Made by a program: the position numbers and the translations under genes. This document shows positions 25,663-34,348 of a DNA stretch of 64,000 nucleotides, piece after piece (position 1 is the first letter of the stretch; every line of letters starts with the position of its first letter). A model generated the notes under the pieces. The model was not told where the DNA came from, did no database searches, and worked only from the letters and a program-made list of their open reading frames with translations. Origin of the DNA: Paraburkholderia ultramafica (GTDB lineage: Bacteria > Pseudomonadota > Gammaproteobacteria > Burkholderiales > Burkholderiaceae); NCBI RefSeq assembly GCF_902859915.1, contig NZ_CADIKK010000029.1, positions 41,435 through 105,434 on the forward strand. The letters run 5' to 3'.

Positions 25663-26676
25663 ATGGGCATCCTTGACTGGCTGATCAATCGCGGTGAAGA
25701 CCGGGCCGAGCAGGAGGAAAGCGAGCGGGTCACAGAAGCGATCGAACGCATCCTCGCGATCAATCCGCGCCTGGGGCTGGCGCGGCGCTACCGCGAGCGT
25801 CTTACCGAGGCGGTGACGGTATCGGTCCGATACGAAGACGCTCTGGTCGCATCGTTGCCGGCGCCGCACGAGGCGAGCGCGGCGGCCTGGTCGTCCGATC
25901 CGTGCATCCGGGCTTTCTTCGCGACGCCCGACGACATGCCGCGCATTTTCAGCCGATCGAGAGAGCTGCGCGCGCATTTCGACCGCTATCCCGAGACGGT
26001 CGAAGCGTATGCGGTGTTGGGGATGACGCTGACCGAGCGCCATGTGCTGGGCGTCGCGCTCGAAGGCGATTCGATACGCAACGATGTCGCGCAGACCACG
26101 CTGTGCTTCAGCGACCATCGCACGAGGATTTGCGGGCGCACGGAGGTCGAGCTGCGTCAGGAAATCGGACGGCTGCTGGTCGATCAGCTGGCGCTGGAAG
26201 GGCTGGAGATGCTGGCAACCGATCGCCGTAATCTGGTGGCGCAGGGGCGCGAACTGCTGCGTGAACGGCTGGCCTTGCTGCAGAGTCAGGGCGCCGGCGT
26301 GAGCTCGATGGTGGGGCACGAGCCGCAAGACGATGCCGAGGAACTAGCCCGCGTGCAGGCAAGGATCGAGGAAAACGCAAACGATCTCGCGGCCCTCAGG
26401 GTGCCGACGAATTTGATCGAACTTGAATTCGAGCGTGTCTGTGAGGTGCTGTCCGATCCGTCCACCCACCTTTACATCACGAAGAAGCGGGTACGCATCG
26501 ATCTGATGAACGTGGTGCAGGAGACAGTCACGCAAGCCGGCCACGAGATCGAATTCGACATCGCGCGCCTGCCCGGCAATCCGCCGCAAATGCGTGCATT
26601 TGCACTGGTGCGCTATCGCCGCGACGGCTTGCTGCCGGACGGACTGCATATCGACGCGGCCATGCGGGCGCTGTAG
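25663..26676 (+). CDS. Conserved hypothetical cytoplasmic protein with coiled-coil segment
   Basis: 337 residues, no signal peptide or membrane segment. The N-terminal helix GILDWLINRGEDRAEQEES is followed by a charged helical region and a middle mixed alpha/beta part. A coiled-coil-like stretch (about 205-260, EELARVQARIEENANDLAALR) precedes a C-terminal part that includes LYITKKRVRIDLMNVV. The ATG at 25663 has GGAGGGG 5 bases upstream. I do not recognise the family. Co-transcription with the RRM gene behind an FNR-type box suggests a role in low-oxygen or stress physiology. Confidence 0.7.
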   Translation: MGILDWLINRGEDRAEQEESERVTEAIERILAINPRLGLARRYRERLTEAVTVSVRYEDALVASLPAPHEASAAAWSSDPCIRAFFATPDDMPRIFSRSRELRAHFDRYPETVEAYAVLGMTLTERHVLGVALEGDSIRNDVAQTTLCFSDHRTRICGRTEVELRQEIGRLLVDQLALEGLEMLATDRRNLVAQGRELLRERLALLQSQGAGVSSMVGHEPQDDAEELARVQARIEENANDLAALRVPTNLIELEFERVCEVLSDPSTHLYITKKRVRIDLMNVVQETVTQAGHEIEFDIARLPGNPPQMRAFALVRYRRDGLLPDGLHIDAAMRAL

Positions 26677-26869
26677 CCCGGTGCGGTGTGAAGGTTCGAG
26701 GTTTTTGCCTACCGCCTGGGCACACGGTCTTTCTATTGTTCAGGAGCCAGGTATCGCAAGGCTTGCTCCATTGCCGGATCGTTTTGCATTGTTCGGGATA
26801 CCCGCCACGGTCGCGAGCTGGACACGACATGGCGGGTGGGCCGGTATTCACGTCATGCGGCCGTAGCGC

Positions 26870-27472
26870 TCAGCGGAACAGGCGGCTCGCGAGTTCGGCA
26901 ACGTGCTTGCCCTGGTAATGTGCGATGTCCAGTTCGTTGCGCGAGGGCTGCCGGCTTCCGTCGGTGCCGGCGAGGGTGGTCGCACCGTATGGCGTGCCGC
27001 CGGTGATCTCGGCCATGTTGGTGAGTCCCGCGCATGCGTACGGCACACCTACGATCACCATGCCTTGATGCAGAAGCGTGCTGTGAAACGACGTGATCGT
27101 GGTTTCCTGGCCACCGTGCTGGGTTCCCGTCGACGCGAATACGCTGCCGATCTTTCCGACCAGTGCGCCGCTCATCCACAGGCCGCCGGTCTGGTCAAGG
27201 AAGGTACGCATCTGGCCAGCCATGTTGCCGAATCGCGTGGGCGTGCCAAAGATGATGGCATCATAATCGGCAAGCTCAGCCGGGGTGGCAACCGGAGCCG
27301 CCTGATTCAGCTTCACGCCAATCGTCCGGGCCTGCTCCTCGGCAATCGTTTCGGGCACCCGTTTGAGCGTCACCCCGGTGCCGGGTACCGAGCGTGCGCC
27401 TTCGGCCACAGCGTTGGCCATCGTTTCGATATGGCCATACATCGAGTAATACAACACCAGTACCTTTGCCAT
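26870..27472 (-). CDS. wrbA: NAD(P)H:quinone oxidoreductase, WrbA type
   Basis: 200 residues. FMN-dependent two-electron quinone reductase of the flavodoxin fold. Signature features are KVLVLYYSMYGHIETMA (FMN phosphate loop), FGTPTRFGNMAGQMRTFLDQTGGLW and TQHGGQETTITSFHSTLLHQGMVIVG, all diagnostic of WrbA, with the standard length. AGGAGG precedes the ATG at 27472. It converges on the hypothetical gene to its left and is 75 bases downstream of an exported-protein gene on the same strand. It probably protects against quinone redox stress. No dyad of the island family is adjacent. Confidence 0.93.
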   Translation of the reverse strand: MAKVLVLYYSMYGHIETMANAVAEGARSVPGTGVTLKRVPETIAEEQARTIGVKLNQAAPVATPAELADYDAIIFGTPTRFGNMAGQMRTFLDQTGGLWMSGALVGKIGSVFASTGTQHGGQETTITSFHSTLLHQGMVIVGVPYACAGLTNMAEITGGTPYGATTLAGTDGSRQPSRNELDIAHYQGKHVAELASRLFR

Positions 27473-27547
27473 GTTTTCCTCCTGCTGGGTTGGGCCTCGC
27501 ATGCCGGCCGCCGCGCGCGCGACGGCGGCGGCGGCCGGCGCGGGCTG

Positions 27548-28138
27548 CTACTTTTTCGCTGCCGGCTCCACGGAAATGGCGAGCGCTTCGGTGTACACCG
27601 CCTCCACCTGATCCCCCTTTTTGATGTTGGCGAACTGCTCGGGGTTTGCCACATGCAGGTCTACCGTGTTGCCCTTGGGACCTTTCAGCGTGACCATCCT
27701 GCTTTTGGGGTGGACCTCGACGACGTCGGCGACGATCGTCAATTGCCGGCCGATGGCCCCGCCGGGCTTGCTTCCCTCGGGGGTGCGCTCCATTGAGGGC
27801 TTCTCTTCGACCGAGGTCGCGGCGCCGCCGTTTTTCTTCAGGCTCAGGGTCAGCGATTCCCGGTAAACGACCGTGACGACGTCACCCACCTTGAGCTGGT
27901 CGAAGTTGCGCGCTTCATCCCCGACCTCCACTTCGACGATCTTGTGGTTGCTGGTTTTCAGCACGACGGTTCTCGTCGCGGGATCGATGCTCTCCACCGT
28001 GGCCGTCACCTTGGTGGTGCCCTTGATGGTGGCCTGGCCCGGCGCTTTGTGCATTTCCACATGGGGTTGCGTCTGTGCCCATGCGGCTGGTGTGATGGCT
28101 GCGAGGGCGGCGATGACCAGCAATTTTCCGTTCTTCAT
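27548..28138 (-). CDS. Exported protein with two tandem DUF5666-like beta repeats
   Basis: 196 residues. A signal peptide (cleavage after AWA, about residue 22) precedes two homologous repeats of about 60 residues: TVESIDPATRTVVLKT ... FDQLKVGDVVTVVYRESLTLSL and VVEVHPKSRMVTLKG ... FANIKKGDQVEAVYTEALAISV. Each fits a small beta-barrel, as in DUF5666-type periplasmic proteins. A charged linker (about 104-128) joins them. The internal duplication is clear; the function is not known. Its promoter lies in the 235 bases upstream, where I see no dyad. Confidence 0.75.
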   Translation of the reverse strand: MKNGKLLVIAALAAITPAAWAQTQPHVEMHKAPGQATIKGTTKVTATVESIDPATRTVVLKTSNHKIVEVEVGDEARNFDQLKVGDVVTVVYRESLTLSLKKNGGAATSVEEKPSMERTPEGSKPGGAIGRQLTIVADVVEVHPKSRMVTLKGPKGNTVDLHVANPEQFANIKKGDQVEAVYTEALAISVEPAAKK

Positions 28139-28373
28139 TGAGCTCTCCTTTGAAACGATGAAGCTTCCCCGGTAGCTGGTCTGGACCTATGCAGAACCCG
28201 CTATGCCGTGCATCGCTGCGTGAAGCGCAGGAGCATCGACGATTCCGGACCGGCGGGCTTCAGGGCCCGCCCGTGGACTGATCGGATTACGCGTGACATC
28301 GGGCCGGTATCAGCCGGTGTCTGGCGCATTCTTTCGCTGTCTGATCCTGTGTTCCTCCCTGTGCGTGTGCCCG

Positions 28374-30140
28374 CTAACGTGAGGTCTGCGTGCCGGACGG
28401 TGCGGTCGTGCCAGAACCGGCAACGCCCAGCCACTCGTCGATCACATCGGCCACCGACACGCGTCGCCCGAAATAGCCGACCTGTTCTTCCAGCCCCTCG
28501 GCGCGCAGGATGTCCCGCACGCCCGCATGCGCGTTCACCAGCCGCAGGCGCGTGCCGGCTGCGCGCAGCTCCGAGTGCAGCGTCGCCAGCATGCGCGCGC
28601 CCGCGAGGTCGACCAACGGCGAGGTGGACAGATCGCATACCACGAGCCTGAGCGGCGCCGCGGCGCCGCGGATTCGTCTCCAGACCGTGGTACGCACATG
28701 GTCGGCGTTGAAGTACAGCAGCGACGCCTCGACGCGGAACATCAACGCGCCCGGCACAGGCTCGTTGTCGGGATGGCGTTCGAGGTCCGAGTAACGGCGT
28801 GCGCCGGGAATGCGTCCAAGGATCGCGACGTGCGGGTGGGCAGCACGGCTGATGAGCAGCAGCATCGACACCAGCACCGCGCAGAGCACGCCCTTCAGGA
28901 TGCCCAGCAGCAGCACGGCAGCAAAGGCCACCATCGCGACGAGGAATTCATAACGGCTGACTCGCCACACGTGGCGCAGCTCACGAATGTCGATCAGGCC
29001 TTGCACCGCGACCAGCACGATCGCGGCGAGCACCACGTTGGGCAGATTGGTGAGAAGACCCGTGAGGAACATCAGGCAGAGACCAATCGTGATCGACGCG
29101 AACACCAGCGAGAGCGGTGTCTTCGCGCCAGCCTTGTGGTTGACGGAAGACTGCGAGAGTCCGCCCGCTACGGGGTAACCCTGAAAGAAGCCGGCAGCCA
29201 GATTGGCCGCGCCGAGGCCGAGCAGCTCCTGGCGCGGATCGATTTCATAGCCGTCCGCCTGCGCAATGGCGCGCGCGGCGGACACGCTTTCCACATAGCA
29301 CAGCAGGATGCACGCGAATGCCAGCGGAATCACGCCGTCCACGTCGCTCACCCGCAAACCTGGCGGATGGAACGCGGGCAAGCCCTGCGGCAATACGCCG
29401 ACGACCTTGAAGCCCATCGATGCGAGCGGCGTGACCGACAGCAGAATGATCGACATCGCGACCACCAGCAGCGCGACCGGCCGCCCCGGCAGAAGCTTTT
29501 CTCCGAGCAGCAGGAGGGCGAGGGCAATGAGGCCGAACGCGAGCACCGCGAAATTCGTCGCGGGGAGCTGGCCAGCCAGCACCGCGATGCGCTCGAAAAA
29601 CTGTTCGCCGCCGCCCGGCACGCCGAACAGCTTGGGCAACTGGGTCAGCGCGATCGTGAGCGCCGCGCCGGCCTTGAAGCCGAGCAGGATCGTTTCGCTG
29701 ATGAAGTTGACGAGCGAACTCAGCCGCAGAATCCACGCCACCACGCACATGCCGCCGACGAGCATCGCCGTCAGCGCCGCTATGGAGGCGAACCGCGCCG
29801 GGTCGCCGCCGGCCATGTCCGCGACCGTCACGCCGACGAGCATCGAAATCGCCGATGTCGGGCCGATCGCGAGTTGCCGCGAAGATCCGAACAGCGCGTA
29901 GAAGAGGCCGCCCACCAGATAACAGTAGATGCCGTATTGCGGGGGCAGCCCGGCGAGCGTAGCGTAAGCGAGCGACACCGGAATGCCATAGGCCGCGAGG
30001 GTCACGCCGGCAATCGAGTCGCGCGTCAGCCACTTCGCCTGATAGGCGGGCAGCCACTGCGCGGGAGGAAACACGGCGCGCCACCCGGCAACAGGCGCCG
30101 GGTTGATGGTTTCGCCTGGCGGGCGAGGTGCGTCGGTCAT
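28374..30140 (-). CDS. SulP family anion transporter with STAS domain (second copy)
   Basis: 588 residues. Membrane domain (about 25-420) with GVTLAAYGIPVSLAYATLAGLPPQYGIY and NLAAGFFQGYPVAGGLSQSSVN, then a STAS domain (about 440-565, LVVCDLSTSPLVDLAGARML) that includes the serine/threonine-containing loop. The Ser-Gln motif and overall pattern are closer to typical sulfate-permease SulPs than the first copy, but the substrate is uncertain. AAGGAG precedes the ATG at 30140. A dyad in the matching orientation is 162 bases upstream, almost the same distance as for sulP1 (161). Confidence 0.88.
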   Translation of the reverse strand: MTDAPRPPGETINPAPVAGWRAVFPPAQWLPAYQAKWLTRDSIAGVTLAAYGIPVSLAYATLAGLPPQYGIYCYLVGGLFYALFGSSRQLAIGPTSAISMLVGVTVADMAGGDPARFASIAALTAMLVGGMCVVAWILRLSSLVNFISETILLGFKAGAALTIALTQLPKLFGVPGGGEQFFERIAVLAGQLPATNFAVLAFGLIALALLLLGEKLLPGRPVALLVVAMSIILLSVTPLASMGFKVVGVLPQGLPAFHPPGLRVSDVDGVIPLAFACILLCYVESVSAARAIAQADGYEIDPRQELLGLGAANLAAGFFQGYPVAGGLSQSSVNHKAGAKTPLSLVFASITIGLCLMFLTGLLTNLPNVVLAAIVLVAVQGLIDIRELRHVWRVSRYEFLVAMVAFAAVLLLGILKGVLCAVLVSMLLLISRAAHPHVAILGRIPGARRYSDLERHPDNEPVPGALMFRVEASLLYFNADHVRTTVWRRIRGAAAPLRLVVCDLSTSPLVDLAGARMLATLHSELRAAGTRLRLVNAHAGVRDILRAEGLEEQVGYFGRRVSVADVIDEWLGVAGSGTTAPSGTQTSR

Positions 30141-30302
30141 TAGGGGCGTCTCCTTTCGTGGCGCCGGGGTCGAGGCGGGATCGGCGGGCCGACATCGCAG
30201 TCCGGACACGCGCAGTCCGGACACGGACGCCTGACGCCGACGATCCGCCGACGATCGTATGCCGCTCATCCAGCGTAGCCCTTGCGAGGGGCGGCGGACA
30301 TC

Positions 30303-30314
30303 GGACTTTGGTCC
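30303..30314 (-). promoter_or_regulatory. Regulon dyad, site 4 (sulP2)
   Basis: GGACTTTGGTCC; the minus strand reads GGACCAAAGTCCGAT. It is 162 bases from the sulP2 ATG. Confidence 0.7.
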
Positions 30315-30352
30315 TGGTTCCTCGTGGGTCCCGCTGCCTCGTCTGGCGGATA

Positions 30353-30364
30353 AGACCATGGTCC
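30353..30364 (+). promoter_or_regulatory. Regulon dyad, site 5 (glycine-zipper gene)
   Basis: AGACCATGGTCC followed by GATT. The inner GACCATGGTC is a perfect 10-bp palindrome. It is 292 bases before the GTG at 30657. Confidence 0.65.
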
Positions 30365-30656
30365 GATTGTGTTCGCCGGACCCGCAACGCAATCATGGAA
30401 GCAGGACTGTGACGGTTTGCTCCGCGCAGCGCGGGGCGCGCGCGAGCGCTTTACAGCAGGCAGGTTATGGGCAGGTCGCACAGGCCGCTGACGATCGCTG
30501 ACCGACGTCGGGCGTTCAGCGTGACGGTGAAGCCGTCAGCGCCGACGGCATGCGTCAACTGCAGGGCATGCAGGTCGCCATGTTGAATGGCACGAGGCGC
30601 ACAGGCACACGCGCGCAATGCGATGCCGTCATCGCGCGCACAATCGAGGAGTTGCT

Positions 30657-31133
30657 GTGAACACATACAGGAAACGCTACATTAGCGCGGTCATCGTCGG
30701 CGGAGTGCTGGTCGGCTCCGCCGTGCACGCGAGGCCGGTCGCCTATCCCGCCAAAGGGCAAAGCCAGCAACAGCAGCAGCAGGACGACGGCGCATGCCAT
30801 GCGTGGGCCAAAAGCAACACGGGCATCGATCCAGCGACGGTGGCCGCGAACCAGCCGCCGCCGCCTTCGGGACCGGCGGTGGGCGGCGGTGAACGCCTCA
30901 GGGGCGCGGCGCGTGGCGCGGCCGGCGGCGCGGCGATCGGTGCAATCGCGGGCGATGCGGGCAAGGGTGCCGCGGTCGGCGCGGTAGGCGGCACGATGGT
31001 TGGCGGGGCGCGGGCGCGCAACAATCGGCAGGCCGCAGCGGCTAACAGCCAGGCGCAGACCCAGGGGGCAATGGATACTTTTTATCGCGCCTGGGGCGCC
31101 TGCATGCAGGGGCGCGGTTACACGGTCAACTAA
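30657..31133 (+). CDS. Exported glycine-zipper protein (YMGG-like)
   Basis: 158 residues starting at GTG 30657, chosen because GAGGAG lies 5 bases upstream and a signal peptide follows directly (YRKRYISAVIVGGVLVGSAVHA). The mature part has a Gln run (QSQQQQQQDD), a Pro-rich linker, and a glycine zipper (about 80-122: GAARGAAGGAAIGAIAGDAG, then GAVGGTMVGG) that can pack into or onto membranes. A final CysMet-containing tail ends GRGYTVN. Members are small envelope proteins of unknown role. A dyad in the right orientation lies upstream. Confidence 0.75.
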   Translation: MNTYRKRYISAVIVGGVLVGSAVHARPVAYPAKGQSQQQQQQDDGACHAWAKSNTGIDPATVAANQPPPPSGPAVGGGERLRGAARGAAGGAAIGAIAGDAGKGAAVGAVGGTMVGGARARNNRQAAAANSQAQTQGAMDTFYRAWGACMQGRGYTVN

Positions 31134-31448
31134 GCGTTGAGCGCACGCCGCGGTGAGCCGGCGTGCGCGTGATCGCGTGATCCAACGCGGCGCTCGACCG
31201 CGCCGCTCAATCGTGATGCACGGCCTGATGTCACCGCAGGCCAGCAGCGCCTGCATGCAGCGCTGGGGCGCAGCATGCGTCGCAAGTTCGGGCGGCGTCG
31301 CGACGCATGGGGGCAACGTGATCGTCCCGAGCGACGATCCGGGCGACCCGCATCCCGTTCTCGCACTGTGCTCTGAAGCGCCTCGCGACGGGCTTCATGG
31401 TCGCGTCACGCAATGCTGGCCTGAACGCGGCGGCTGCGAAGGGAGCAA
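31134..31448. other. Gene-free stretch
   Basis: 315 bases between two convergent genes. I see no convincing gene, dyad or terminator hairpin in it. Confidence 0.5.
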
Positions 31449-31856
31449 CTATTTACGTTTCAGCAGTTGCCATTTCCCTTTGCCTGCCCGGCAGTATTGA
31501 GGATGCAGGTCGAGCGACTGGCCCTTGGCGCGCAGCGTCACGGCCAGGTGGCGGCAGGTCCGCTGGTCTTGTGTGGTGGTCTGAGTGGGTGTCAGGTCCG
31601 CATCGATCGCCACGCCGTTGCCGAGACCGTGATTGTTCCATGCAGCGGTTTCGCCGTCCGCCTTCGACTCAAGCGCGCTATCGATGGCGCGGTTCAGGGA
31701 GTCCATATCCGGCTGTTTCATGTAGGCGAGGGGCGTGTTGTTGAGAAAGCCCAGATTCGACGTGCCGGCGACGGCGTTCATATTGAGCAGCGCGCCAGCC
31801 AAAGCGAGGCCGGCAAACTGCGTGGCACGCAGCGGCGTGCGGATCTTCAGTGGCAT
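31449..31856 (-). CDS. Small exported protein resembling the 17-kDa surface antigen C-terminal domain
   Basis: 135 residues. A signal peptide (about 1-30, ending NAVAG) precedes a mature domain whose C-terminal half (AAWNNHGLGNGVAIDADLTPTQ ... DQRTCRHLAVTLRAKGQ ... YCRAGKGKWQLL) fits the pattern W-N, T-x-T, R-T-C-R, Y-C-R, G-x-W of rickettsial 17-kDa-type surface antigen domains. The two cysteines probably form a disulfide. GAGGAGG precedes the ATG. A leftward-facing dyad is 218 bases upstream. Role unknown; envelope location expected. Confidence 0.7.
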   Translation of the reverse strand: MPLKIRTPLRATQFAGLALAGALLNMNAVAGTSNLGFLNNTPLAYMKQPDMDSLNRAIDSALESKADGETAAWNNHGLGNGVAIDADLTPTQTTTQDQRTCRHLAVTLRAKGQSLDLHPQYCRAGKGKWQLLKRK

Positions 31857-32074
31857 TTTCCGTTCCTCCTCGACGCGCAGGCACGATGTGCAACACACAC
31901 GTCTTCAATTTGCTCAGGATGACGATAGATTGCCGGAATTCATGGCGACGCCCGGCGCTGCGCGCGAACGACAGATGATCCGCGTGGCGTTCGCCTTCGG
32001 GACGAAGCAGGCTTTCACCGCAACCAATCCGGCTTTTCCCTTACATCATGTCACCCGGCAGGCGCGCGGGAATC

Positions 32075-32086
32075 GGACCTTGGGCC
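32075..32086 (-). promoter_or_regulatory. Regulon dyad, site 6 (surface-antigen-like gene)
   Basis: GGACCTTGGGCC; the minus strand reads GGCCCAAGGTCCGAT. It is 218 bases from the ATG at 31856. Confidence 0.65.
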
Positions 32087-32167
32087 TATCCAAAGTATTT
32101 CGACGCAGGCGGGCGTGCATTCCCGGCGTCGTCGTGCGTCATCAGGCGCGGATTTTGGCGTGCTGTA

Positions 32168-32179
32168 AGACCAAAGTCC
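32168..32179 (+). promoter_or_regulatory. Regulon dyad, site 7 (SYLF gene)
   Basis: AGACCAAAGTCC followed by GATT, identical over this length to site 10. It is 321 bases before the ATG at 32501, the longest distance of the set. Confidence 0.65.
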
Positions 32180-32500
32180 GATTCCACCCATGCGGCGCCA
32201 TGACATCATGTAATCGGGCGGAAACCGGAAGTCCCCGGTAACGTGACCGCCCGGCGTGTTCCGCATGGCCGCGGCTGTACCCATCCGCAGTTACAACGCC
32301 GCCGGTTGCCCGAAGCAGACATGGCAGGCGGTGCGAACTTGCGCCACGCAGCAGATGAACCGTGAAGCGCGTCTTACTGGAAGTCGCGACGAGGCACGTT
32401 GCGCCCGACTGTCAGGCTATTGGCTGGAACCGGATCGAAGGACGAAGTGGTCAGAACCACGCACCGGGGATTCGCCTCGGAACCACAATGGAGGTCAATA

Positions 32501-33088
32501 ATGAACAGACGGAACTTTGTGCTGAAGACCGCGGTGGCCACGGCCGTTGCGACTATGGCCCTTGCGGGCTGCACGACGACGCCGGGCAGCGGCAAGAGCC
32601 CTGAAACCGATGCCTCGAAGCGCCAGGCGATCGACGCGAGTGTCGATGGCACGTTGTCCCGGCTCTTCTCGACGGTACAAGGCTCACGCGAACTCGCAGC
32701 GAAGGCCCAGGGCGTCCTGGTGTTCCCGGACGTGAAGAAGGCGGCCTTCATCGTTGGCGCCGAGTATGGCGAAGGCGCATTGCGTGTCGGCGGCAAGACG
32801 GTCGGCTACTACAGCACGGCGGCGGCGTCGTTTGGATTCCAGGCCGGGGCTCAATCCACCGCCGTCATTTTCATGTTCATGACGCAGGAGGCGCTCGCCA
32901 AGTTCCAGAGCGCGTCTGGCTGGTCGGCCGGCGGCGACGTGGCGGTGTCGGTCGTGAAAGTGGGCGCGAACGGTGCGATCGATACGTCATCGGCTTCGTC
33001 GCAGGTGGTGGCCCTCGTACTCACCAATACCGGTCTGATGGCGGACGCTTCGGTGAATGGAGCGAAGGTGACCAGGCTCAATCTGTGA
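32501..33088 (+). CDS. SYLF/Ysc84-domain lipoprotein
   Basis: 195 residues. A signal peptide with a lipobox (TMALAGC, Cys about 24) precedes an SYLF (Ysc84/DUF500) domain with VLVFPDVKKAAFIVGAEYGEGAL, YYSTAAASFGFQAGAQSTAVIFMFMT and GWSAGGDVAVSVVKVG, motifs of this lipid-binding family. GGAGG precedes the ATG at 32501. It probably sits in the outer membrane or periplasm and binds phospholipids. Its 3' end overlaps the end of the converging gene fragment at 33078. A rightward dyad is upstream. Confidence 0.85.
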   Translation: MNRRNFVLKTAVATAVATMALAGCTTTPGSGKSPETDASKRQAIDASVDGTLSRLFSTVQGSRELAAKAQGVLVFPDVKKAAFIVGAEYGEGALRVGGKTVGYYSTAAASFGFQAGAQSTAVIFMFMTQEALAKFQSASGWSAGGDVAVSVVKVGANGAIDTSSASSQVVALVLTNTGLMADASVNGAKVTRLNL

Positions 33089-33281
33089 ACCGGTCGGGCG
33101 GCTTGCCTCGCTGCGCCAGGATTGCCTGAGCGGTCATAACGGTCGCCGCTTTTCCCGGATCGCGCGTCGCGGAGCCGATCGACACGGAACCGACGATAGT
33201 CACGGCCATGATCAGGCCGAACAGGATTTCAGAGACCCGATCGACGGGGTCGAGCAAAGGCACGCGCTTTTCCGGTTTCAT
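33078..33281 (-). pseudogene. Short membrane protein, probably a C-terminally truncated remnant
   Basis: 67 residues. It begins with KPEKRVPLLDPVDRVSEILFGLIMAVTIVGSVSIGSATRD, which resembles the start of longer VIT/CCC1-like Burkholderia membrane proteins having further membrane helices. Here the similarity seems to stop after one membrane segment, and the frame ends inside the oppositely oriented SYLF gene (11-bp overlap). Start codon and ribosome-binding site (AAGGAG) are intact, so a short peptide could still be made. Truncation is inferred from remembered relatives. The alternative is a genuine single-helix protein. Confidence 0.5.
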
Positions 33282-33437
33282 GAAGACTCCTTACCGTATC
33301 GGCTCTTATTGCAGGCCCGGCTATCCGCGACGAGTTGCCCGAGCGCAACGGTATCGATTCACTCGTCCGGTTGAGGTTCGCGCGCATGCGATCGAGGTTC
33401 CGGATGCATTGGATCAGGCTGGCTGCGCGGCACCATC

Positions 33438-33449
33438 AGCCTAAAGTCC
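33438..33449 (+). promoter_or_regulatory. Regulon dyad, site 8 (ppk2)
   Basis: AGCCTAAAGTCC followed by TATT. The half nearer the gene is intact and the distal half is degenerate. It lies 80 bases before the ppk2 ATG. Confidence 0.55.
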
Positions 33450-33529
33450 TATTGCCCGCCGCCCACCCGGCGACGATAGTCAGCAGGGTATAAGACCCGG
33501 CTGCGACCGGAAGGCACGGAGGCGAAATC

Positions 33530-34348
33530 ATGTCAAAAATGGCCGATGACGGGAAGACGGGTGCGAAGCGCGCAGACAAGCTCGACAACAAGACCTATCT
33601 GAAGGAACTGGCGCGGCTGCATGCCGAACTGGTCAAGCTTCAGGAGTGGGTGGTGAAGAGCGGCGCGAAGGTGTGCGTGCTGTTCGAAGGGCGTGACGGC
33701 GCAGGCAAGGGCGGCACGATCAAGGCGATCACCGAACGTGTCAGTCCGCGCATCTTCCGGGTCGTCGCGCTGCCGGCGCCGACCGATCGGGAAAAGAGCC
33801 AGATGTACATTCAGCGCTATTTGCCGCATCTGCCCGCGGCGGGCGAGATCATGCTGTTCGACCGCAGCTGGTACAACCGCGCAGGGGTGGAGCGCGTGAT
33901 GGGCTTCTGCACGGAGGAACAGGTTCAGGAGTTTCTGCGGGTCGTCCCGCTCGTCGAACGCGCGATCATCCATTCAGGCGTGATCCTGCTCAAGTACTGG
34001 CTGGAGGTGAGCGCCGAAGAACAGACGCGGCGGCTCGAAGCGCGGATCCACGACGAGCGCAAGATATGGAAGCTCTCGCCGATGGACATCGGATCCTATC
34101 GCCGCTGGTACGACTATTCGCGCGCGCGCGATGACATGTTGGCGGCGACGGATACCGAATACGCACCATGGAATGTGGTGGTGTCGAACGACAAGAAGCG
34201 CGCACGCCTGAACCTGATCAGTCATCTGCTGAGCCAGATTCCCTACGAAGCCGTGCCACGCGAGAAGATCACGTTGCCGGCGCGACAGAAAGCGCACGGG
34301 TATGAGAATCCGGACTACCCGTACAAGTACGTGCCCGACAAATTCTGA
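33530..34348 (+). CDS. ppk2: Polyphosphate kinase 2
   Basis: 272 residues. P-loop kinase that transfers phosphate between polyphosphate and nucleotides, usually regenerating NTPs from polyP. It has Walker A FEGRDGAGKGG (about 53-62), the lid-region RYLPHLPAAGEI, Walker B MLFDRSWYNRAGVE (Asp about 111) and the C-terminal YPYKYVPD. The length fits single-domain PPK2s. The start at 33530 is supported by GGAGG about 10 bases upstream. A dyad lies 80 bases before the start. In the island it would supply ATP or GTP when respiration fails, in parallel with arginine deiminase. Confidence 0.93.
   Translation: MSKMADDGKTGAKRADKLDNKTYLKELARLHAELVKLQEWVVKSGAKVCVLFEGRDGAGKGGTIKAITERVSPRIFRVVALPAPTDREKSQMYIQRYLPHLPAAGEIMLFDRSWYNRAGVERVMGFCTEEQVQEFLRVVPLVERAIIHSGVILLKYWLEVSAEEQTRRLEARIHDERKIWKLSPMDIGSYRRWYDYSRARDDMLAATDTEYAPWNVVVSNDKKRARLNLISHLLSQIPYEAVPREKITLPARQKAHGYENPDYPYKYVPDKF

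Larger units (their letters stand above)
30141..30656. promoter_or_regulatory. Divergent promoter region sulP2/glycine-zipper gene
   Basis: 516 bases without a gene. It holds one dyad facing each direction (30303-30314 leftward, 30353-30364 rightward), 50 bases apart. Confidence 0.65.
31857..32500. promoter_or_regulatory. Divergent promoter region with two dyads
   Basis: 644 bases without a convincing gene. It has one leftward dyad (32075-32086) and one rightward dyad (32168-32179), 93 bases apart, the same arrangement as in the sulP2 region. Confidence 0.65.

Noticed and set aside
28178..28195. GGTCTGGACCTATG upstream of the DUF5666-like gene as a dyad
   Set aside because: Arms and spacing differ from the consensus; only a half-site-like AT-flanked GGACC is present.
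28527..30143. 538-residue open frame on the plus strand
   Set aside because: Antisense of the second SulP gene; the translation is charged and repetitive.
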